64,000 nucleotides of DNA from Mytilus californianus (Eukaryota > Mollusca > Bivalvia > Mytilida > Mytilidae): positions 5,285,501 to 5,349,500 of the forward strand of contig NW_026262701.1 of the NCBI RefSeq assembly GCF_021869535.1. The letters run 5' to 3'. Each line of letters starts with the position of its first letter. The first letter of the stretch is position 1. The translations under genes were made by a program, and so were the position numbers. Below the pieces are notes generated by a model that was given only the letters and a program-made list of their open reading frames with translations, had not been told where the DNA came from and searched no databases. Shown here piece by piece: positions 56,304-64,000 of the stretch.

Positions 56304-57380
56304 CTATTATATGCAACATTAAATATCTGTTTACCTACTCCAATAAGAAAGTCAGTTTTCCCACAATGTTAAAGGAAGTGTGATGAATGAACACAAAGCA
56401 AATTATAGGTAATTATAGTATAAGAAAACAGACCTTTTTTTACCTGTAATTTTTTACCTGTATTTTTTTTTGTAAATTTGACTGAAATATTTAGGTTTAT
56501 ATAGCTGAACTTGATGGTTATTGATTACAATAGCTGATTCCTGTTGCTAAGACATTGAATCATATAACCAATAGGTACTGTCAATTTTTTGTGATTATTC
56601 AATCGGAGTAAGAATTCAGTTTGCTATACTTTGTACATACCATATCAATAGAAAATTTGCCTTCATTCAGTATAAAGTTTGTGTTTTGACTTGCCATAGG
56701 AAATCAAATTAAAATAGTTATATTATGAAACATATAACTTTCACAGCACTTGTAAATCTGAATTATCAAAAGTTAATTTTGCTGATTGTATTGAACCATA
56801 AGATATACATTATTGTATGATTGGATATATTAGGGAACGTTTTCTGGTGGATATCACATTAGTATCAAGTCAGATATTCTAATGAACATCATGTTCTACT
56901 TGTGAGGAAATCTGAAATTTACCTAAACTATGTTAGTACATTGATATCTTTGACGTTGGGTAGCTGTCTGATTTAAGTTCATATCTCTTTTTATTCATAT
57001 AAATCCTGTTCATTTTAGCGATTACATGTTCAAATATGGGGCCAAGTACTAAATGTGTCACTGATAAGAATCCAGACCATCAACTTTCACACAGGAAGGA
57101 CTGAGGATTGCAAATTCTTTTAACAGGAAAATATGTCATCTCAGGCCAATATAAAAAAGTATGCATGTTCACTGTCACATGAGGTTCCCTGTGTTTTAAC
57201 CTCCTACCCTAATTTTATTTTACCCGTGTCCCATTAAAGTAACAATGTCTCCTCAGTAGAGTCAGGGTAAACATATTTTGATTAAAAAAAATCCCTGCCT
57301 ACAGACCTTAATTATTTTTCATGTGACAGTTAACATACTCGTATGTATGTTTTTGTTTATTTGTTGGTTTTTGATGCAAT
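56304..57380. other. No gene recognised
   Basis: AT-rich; includes the second copy of the diverged direct repeat at 57108-57235. Confidence 0.45.
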
Positions 57381-57871
57381 AAGTTATCTGTGAGAGTCAG
57401 TGTAGCAAGTTATCTGTGAGAGTCAGTGTAGCAAGTTATCTGTGAGAGTCAGTGTAGCAAGATTTATCTATGAGAGTCAGTGTAGCAAGTTATCTGTGAG
57501 AGTCAGTGTAGCAAGTTATCTGTGAGAGTCAGTGTAGCAAGTTATCTGTGAGAGTCAGTGTAGCAAGTTATCTGTGAGAGTCAGTGTAGCAAGTTATCTG
57601 TGAGAGTCAGTGTAGCAAGTTATCTGTGAGAGTCAGTGTAGCAAGTTATCTGTGAGAGTCAGTGTAGCAAGTTATCTGAGAGTCAGTGTAGCAAGTTATC
57701 TGAGAGTCAGTGTAGCAAGTTATCTGTGAGAGTCAGTGTAGCAAGTTATCTGTGAGAGTCAGTGTAGCAAGTTATCTGTGAGAGTCAGTGTAGCAAGTTA
57801 TCTGAGAGTCAGTGTAGCAAGTTATCTGTGAGAGTCAGTGTAGCAAGTTATCTGAGAGTCAGTGTAGCAAA
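57381..57871. repeat. 27-bp minisatellite, about 19 copies
   Basis: Unit agttatctgtgagagtcagt+gtagca. Four copies lack one 'tg' and are 25 bp, three of them in the last third; one copy near 57470 has 'gatttatctatg'. No unique spacers, so not a CRISPR. Confidence 0.95.
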
Positions 57872-57929
57872 GAAATTTAGTTTTTTATGTTGTGTTTTGT
57901 AGACTATTGTTTGTCTTTTCCTCCCTTTT

Positions 57930-58075
57930 TTTTTGCCATGGCGTTGTCAGTTTGTCCTTCACTTATGAGTTTGAATATCTCTCTGGTATCTTTTGCCTCT
58001 CTTTTAGATGTTCACATCCTGTTCTGGTGATAGCTGTCTCATTTGCAACCATACCACACCTCTTTGATTTTATAT
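57930..58075 (-). repeat. Dispersed repeat fragment (R1 head, reversed)
   Basis: 'gatagctgtctcatttgcaa' and 'ccataccacacctctttgat' at 58028-58075 are a diverged R1 head on the minus strand; the stretch before it ('gcgttgtcagtttgtccttc') accompanies this repeat. Confidence 0.55.
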
Positions 58076-58512
58076 TAATCGATTTCATAGTTTTCACCCC
58101 ATGTAAAAAACAATGTGTGTGTATGCCTGTAATACCAGTGAAAGAGTAAATAAAAGTCAATTGCACATTCACTGCTGTACGAAACCAAAGAAATTCAGTC
58201 AGAAGTTGCACTCATTTTATAATGCTCTGTATTCCAACCAGTAATAGTGTGAAGTCTCCCATAGCTCTTTAATATTAAGTCAATATCACCTGAGAGACTA
58301 ATGAATGGATTTCAGATTAACTTACAAATTATTAATATAAAGTAGAATTATGCATTTTATACTGAGTAATTGTCTTCTACTTTTGTTTTTCTTTATTTGT
58401 ATTCTACATTTGAATGTTTCCTAAGATGACATTATTAAAGTGTCAAAATTTGGAGATTTGTCTGTATTGTAAAACAATATGACAGCCATAGTTATTGAAT
58501 TCTATAGGTATC

Positions 58513-58720
58513 AATAAATTTTCTTGTTTTGTTGTGTTGTCTGAATGCTGTCTCCAGGATGTTAAATAAATTTTCTTGTTTTGTTGTGTTGTCTGAATTC
58601 TGTCTCCAGGATGTTTAATAAATTTTCTTGTTTTGTTGTGTTGTCTGAATACTGTCTCCAGGATGTTTAATAAATTTTCTTGTTTTGTTGTGTTGTCTGA
58701 ATGCTGTCTCGAGGATGTTT
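58513..58720. repeat. 52-bp minisatellite, 4 copies
   Basis: Starts at 58513, 58565, 58617 and 58669, exactly 52 bp apart, with single-base differences; unit contains 'ttttcttgttttgttgtgtt'. Confidence 0.95.
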
Positions 58721-61700
58721 ACCTTCCCAGTTGGCTTTTCTGCATGGTATGCATCCTTTATTTGGTTTCTACAGTTAAAGTTCTTAAGTTACGGTTTTCA
58801 ATTGGAATTCCACTGTGTGTAAGTTTGCATCCTTATATAATTTTAACAATTAGAATCCATTAGATGAGATATATATCTGATGTCATTTTAAAATTAAAGT
58901 AGACTGTTGTAACAGCTGGGAGAAAGTGAATGTGGTTAAGATCACCCCAGTCTAGCCTTAATCTATAATTGTATGTTTGGCTTGTAACATTTTTTGGGAA
59001 AAATCACTGTAATGAATATAGGATATTAATACAAAGGTATATGTATGCACTAGTTTATGGGTGTTTTAAATTCAGTAAAGATAATTTATTTCTAGTGAGC
59101 AGATCATGTAATGATGTACACACATAAAAAGTAGTATTGATGCAGTTTTTACCTTACTTGTACATGTGGTTGAAAGGGGATTGTTAAAAGAATGGAAAAA
59201 CTCCTAGTCATCTTATTCACTTGACACAGTCTTTTACCACACCAGTTATATACATTGTGTATATTCAGATTTATTAATAGACTATCTATTCTTTCTTATC
59301 ACATGAAACCAGGAATTATGATTAAAAGTTCTCTTAGTAATTGTCTGTAATTCTAATATTACAATTTATCTTTTCACAAAGTCTTAACCAACAAAATCTT
59401 AAAGGATTTAATAATTATTTGAAAAGTGCAAACTTTATAAAATCAATGAGGTACATGTAAGTAAAGATCTGATTAGAATGTCCGATTATTCAGAATTAAT
59501 AATCTTGATCAAGAAAAGTGATGAGTAATTTGTGTCATCTGAATATGTCACATGAATAAAGGACAGCCACTTTCAATCAAGACTAACTTATTTATACAGA
59601 TTTAATATACATCTACTATCTGCCGAGTGAAAGAGTTGACTTAATTTTCTGCTGATTTGGGAGACGATTTCTTGGTAGTAAATCTGTAGTAATGGTATTG
59701 ATGATGCAGTTTTGTCTCATCGAATCGTTTATCTCTCTCGTGTCATAATTACGTATCGTATCGTTAAATAGTCGCAGAATATGATAACTATTTATCTTAC
59801 CCAAAATAATTCCATTGTGTAACAATAGTTTTTGTTCTCAAAGGGAAAAAGGAAGTTAATTAAAGTCAAATTCTAAGGAGGCTGAAGTAATGTTTGTTCT
59901 GTGAAGCTATAGCGTCTGTAGTATTTCAGTTCTTCAGAGACTCAATTAATGTTTGTACAGTGAACGTACTATATTGGGCATTTGTCAGTTCTTTGGAGAC
60001 TGAATTAATGTTTGTACACTACAGAAAACTACCTTAGGAGGTTGAACTAATGTAAGGCTACTGTCTGGGGCATTTCCAATGAATTGCTGATCCTGTTTGT
60101 TAAGTGATGTTGACTTTCATCAGTCTTTCAGGGTTAGGATATAACATTGACCAGATTGTAAACCCATTATTTAACATTGACCTTTAACCAAACTAATTAC
60201 ATAAAAAACCTATTTTTTAGCCAGGAGACATTAGTTTGTGAAGTATCAATTTTAAAATTAAAAAAAAAAGGATTAGGAAAATTCAACATTTATAGCCTGG
60301 AATTAAATGTTTTATGTCCTTAGATTTATAAGGTAAGTGAGATAGTGTTTTATGACATTTAATATGTAAAAAAGGAAATGTAATTTAAGATTTCCAGAAA
60401 ACCAGGAGTTATTTTGGTAGTACCTGTGTTCCCAAGGTCAGATTTTTCTTATGAGTCTTTAAAGGTAGGTTGAATTTGGCATGTAGAAAGGTGATACACG
60501 TACAAATTAAGGATATACCTGGTTTCTATGAAGTTAAACAAGGTAAAATATTTAGAAAGCTGTGAAAATTGCAAAATTTGGTTGAACAGATAGGGATTTT
60601 TAATTGGTGGTCTGACATCTATAGAGACAGAAGAATTCGGTCTATGAGACAGCTACCCAACATCACAAGAGTAGAAACTATAATTAATATAAGAAATTAA
60701 CACACAGAATCAGGACTACAATTTTCATTTACAAAATGCTTATATCAGAAAATATGACCATCTGTTAGACCACCTACATACCTAAAGATTTGTATGATTC
60801 TGAGTTAAATGTCCCATTAATCTAACATTCATGATGTGCCAATAAGGAAAGGGGATTAACCTTAATAAACAAGCCATTCTCAAAATGTTAGATTTTATTG
60901 TTGTTATCAGTTGCATTGAAAATGCAAAACTGTCGTTAAAATTACCCTGCATTCTGTTAAAAAATTAGATTAAAGTTAAGCATGTATTTAGTTCAAATAT
61001 TAAATAGTTCTTGTCTGGACCCTTCAGCAATACAATATGTAGGTGATTTGTAAAAAGTGAATACATTTGTTTTATCTTATATCTACTCATGACTGTAAGA
61101 AAATGTGATTTAGGTAATGTATAGAAAATTTTTCTTTCAAAGTAAATTATTTTTGTCTTTTTTTATGTAGGAATTTTTAGTCAAACATTTAGATTTGAAT
61201 GGAGCAGTTTAAAAAGCTGAAAAAAAGTATTTTCAATGATTTTCAATAATCTACTGTGCAAAATTTCAAGGCATTTTAATTCAGACTTAAAAAATAATGA
61301 AAAAACAAACATGCATTTATATAAAGATCAATGTGGAAATCACAGCAGATTTTCTTTATCCAAAGTTCATGTCTAAATTTAGGTTGAAACAACTTTTTTG
61401 CATTATTTTTTTATGCAGTATATTTTAATAGATCATATTTAAATAGATTGAAAGTTTTTAAATGAAGATGGTATCCAACCTTGCAAGGTGCACAATAAAC
61501 TTGTTTTAGATTAGTCCTCTTATAATGGAAAAATAAAATCAATTTTCCTACATATTTGTTCTGTGGTTAACATGACCGCAGACAAAGTGAGATTAAGAAA
61601 ATTTCCATATTCACTTAAAGATATTCAATTTAGCAGTCGGGATGTAAGACCTGTTGCTGTTTTCAATTATTTTACCATAAAGTCAATTAATACAATGTCC

Positions 61701-64000
61701 CAGGGGAGATTACTCTGTAAAATCAACAGTCAATAAATATTAATAGTTTTAGACATTGGTTTAAATAAAAGACCATATAAAAAAGTGGATGACAGCTATC
61801 CACCAGAGTTCAAATGACATGGAGCAGTTATAGGTCACTGTATGACCTCAAACAATGAGATAAAACCCATATCGTATACTAAGTCAACAAATTTTTTGCT
61901 ACTGAACAGTTCAATTTAATTTCAAAAAGGTACAGACAATAATCCTAGCAATCATTTTCTCTAATTAGATAGAATCGATAAGACCTTTTGATATCATATA
62001 ATGCCAGTTATCATAAACTCATCATAGATACCAGGATTGTGTATGCCAGAGTTGGGGTTGGCAGCCAGACCCCAGACACACATTTCGTCTACAAAAGACT
62101 CATCATTGAAGCTTGAATCAAAAAAGTTAAAAAGGCCAAATAAAGTATGAAGTTGAAGTGCATTGAGGACAAAAAATTCTGAAAGGCTGAATAATGTTAG
62201 TTTAAAAGCTTCAACATGTATACATTTGAAAATTAAGCAAGGTGATTTGTATATATAAGGATTGTGATGATTTTTCCCTTTAATGGTAATGCCTGCTTGT
62301 TCAACTACATGTATCTTAATTATCACCAGTGAATTGAGTATAACCAGTTAGTTGATTATTTTTGGTGAACAGGGGAGATAATTTGCCTGGGTTCTATCAT
62401 CAAAATAAATTGTGAAGTTTACAGTAAATTAAGTGATGTTATCAACAATAATTGTTGGTCTGGTATCAGACTTCAGAAGTCAATATATATTTACTGTAAT
62501 TGATTACTGTTGATTTTGATGGACAGCCAAAAAGATAAAAACCATCAAGGTTTCCTGGGACAATGTTGCATAACAAAGATGTATAGATAAAAGAGGTTTG
62601 GTACAAAAAGAATATTATTAAATGATTGAAATAGACCAAAATGATAAGGATTTTTATATTTTTTTTTTCATCTTATACGATGAGTATGTCTTAAAGTGCT
62701 GAATCTTGGGAGTGCAGGACTATAGCATGTTAGTGTAGAGTTTTTATGGACTTGGTATTTTGACCTATTTTACAGTAATGAAAGCTTGCTCTTTATTGTT
62801 CTTTAGACAGTACACTATAGGCCTGAATTGTTGTGATTTCTATGGGTATTGACCTTGAAATTTTCTATGGGTATTGACCTTGAAATTGATTTCCTTTCTC
62901 TTGATTGACATCTGTTTTCAGTTAGTTATTTAAGATATAAGTTATTACCAGTGGGAAAGTTCATGAAAAGATGACCTAAATAATGGTATGAATTAATAAT
63001 ATTATACTTTTTCAAGGGGAGATAATTGGAACTTTTTCTATAAGACAAGTTGTCTATCAACAGGGGAGGTAACTAAATACATCAGCATATTTTGCATCTT
63101 AAAATATTTATATATATATTTTTTCAATATAATTTCAAAAACTTGAAAAATATTTTGTTGGTGTAGTTTAATTGAAAAGTTAACAAAACTCTTAGGTTTG
63201 GATGCTAATATTAAGGCTTTTCATGATAAATCTCCTAAGACACATGCACTCACATACAGCTATTAGGCTTCCACTTATTGAGAACATTAAAAGATTAAAA
63301 ACTGGAGCATGGAATTTCCATGGTTATTCATCAAAAGTAACATTCTAAGTTATGTATTCCTGACGTGAACCCACCCTCTACCCAATACAATCCCTTCTGT
63401 CTCACTTAGTCATCCTCCAGACAAGTTGACATTTTATGTTACTATGCATTTTCATTTCAGTATTTCATCTCATTTGCATGTATATTGCACAAGGTTGCAA
63501 ATGTTGAAATGTATAGAAATATTAAAAATGTCCCTGGGCGATGCAGGATTGAAAGGTTCTTCAAAAAAGACCATGTTTGGGCCTTTAGCTTGCAATATTG
63601 TGTGAATTTTCTCCTGTTGTTGGATACAATTTGGTAACTTGTCTCACCAAGATAAAGCATACTATTTATTCATAGATAGCACAGAAAATCTAGTAATCTG
63701 AAAACATCATGCACATGGATGATATTTTAGCAAGTAACCCTTTAAACATTGTTTTATTTGCAGTTTGAAGATGTTGTTTTTACAATGCTTTTCCATTTGT
63801 GAAACAAATACTTTTAAATGATCAATTACCACAGTAAAGTTTTCAGTGGAATGGTCTGCAATCAGCACTGTATAATTATTGTTACCGTAGTATTGTCTGC
63901 AATCAGCACAGTTGATAATTGTTTTGAGCAATTTTGTCTGTTTCCTGGCTTAAATACCAGTTAATTAAGTCTCCGTAACACATACTGAATGGTCAATTTA
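58721..64000. other. AT-rich right end, no gene recognised
   Basis: Three diverged copies of 'ctgaattaatgtttgtac' with neighbours at 59875-60060, an R1 piece at 61783-61880, a 31-bp duplication ('tctatgggtattgaccttga') at 62838-62886 and a 49-bp duplication ('gtctgcaatcagcac') at 63852-63912. A slightly CpG-richer block at 59600-59830 has an open minus frame (69 codons) with no known domain. Confidence 0.4.

Noticed and set aside
57381-57871. CRISPR array
   Set aside because: Units are head-to-tail without unique spacers; a eukaryotic minisatellite.

Overview
The window looks like nuclear DNA of a marine bivalve, most probably a mussel (Mytilus-like). It is AT-rich and repeat-dense, with long introns and GT-AG splice sites. 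It holds Ty3/Gypsy, LINE and Helentron/HINE-type elements, plus a short repeat family (core 'gatgtggtatgattgcc...gacaactctcca') that I associate from memory with mussel genomes. There are no prokaryotic operons, rRNA genes or CRISPR arrays. Most short open frames are chance frames or repeat artefacts.

Left part (1-16.6 kb): the 5' part of one host gene on the minus strand, a CLC-family chloride channel / Cl-/H+ exchanger, closest in its motifs to the CLC-6/7 type. Five exons were assembled by hand and join in consistent phase (16378-16589, 6478-6620, 3921-4050, 3107-3187, 1802-1977). They encode about 240 residues, including the GSGIPE and GPEGP permeation motifs; the gene continues off the left edge. 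Its introns hold a 73-bp array made from the end of exon 5 plus its splice donor, two complementary minisatellites on either side of exon 3, a tRNA-like fragment between direct repeats, and several Helentron/HINE-like elements with tandem cores (two large ones at 9.6-11.6 and 12.0-14.5 kb).

Middle part (16.6-40.3 kb): no host gene recognised. It contains a 188-bp near-perfect hairpin, decayed LINE ends, a decayed retroelement C-terminus (23.4-23.7 kb), a set of roughly 200-bp elements with GAGG-type terminal repeats and word-like low-complexity interiors (19.6, 25.5, 27.2, 37.4 kb), a 5.1-kb foldback-like element with about 620-bp inverted arms and a 6-bp target duplication (28.5-33.7 kb), and a further tandem-core element (34.4-35.4 kb).

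Right part (40.3-64 kb): an apparently intact, young Ty3/Gypsy retrotransposon on the minus strand (40316-46185). Its 497-bp LTRs look identical. Gag and Pol are separate frames joined by a textbook -1 frameshift signal (GGGAAAC, 5-nt spacer, stem-loop), and Pol ends in a chromodomain-like tail. Next is a 3.97-kb element (47197-51165) with 385-bp inverted repeats starting CACTGTG, a 5-bp target duplication and three 14-bp motifs just inside each arm. That geometry recalls Transib/RAG-like transposons, but no transposase is visible. The remainder is AT-rich DNA with dispersed repeats and two minisatellites (27 bp at 57.4 kb, 52 bp at 58.5 kb).
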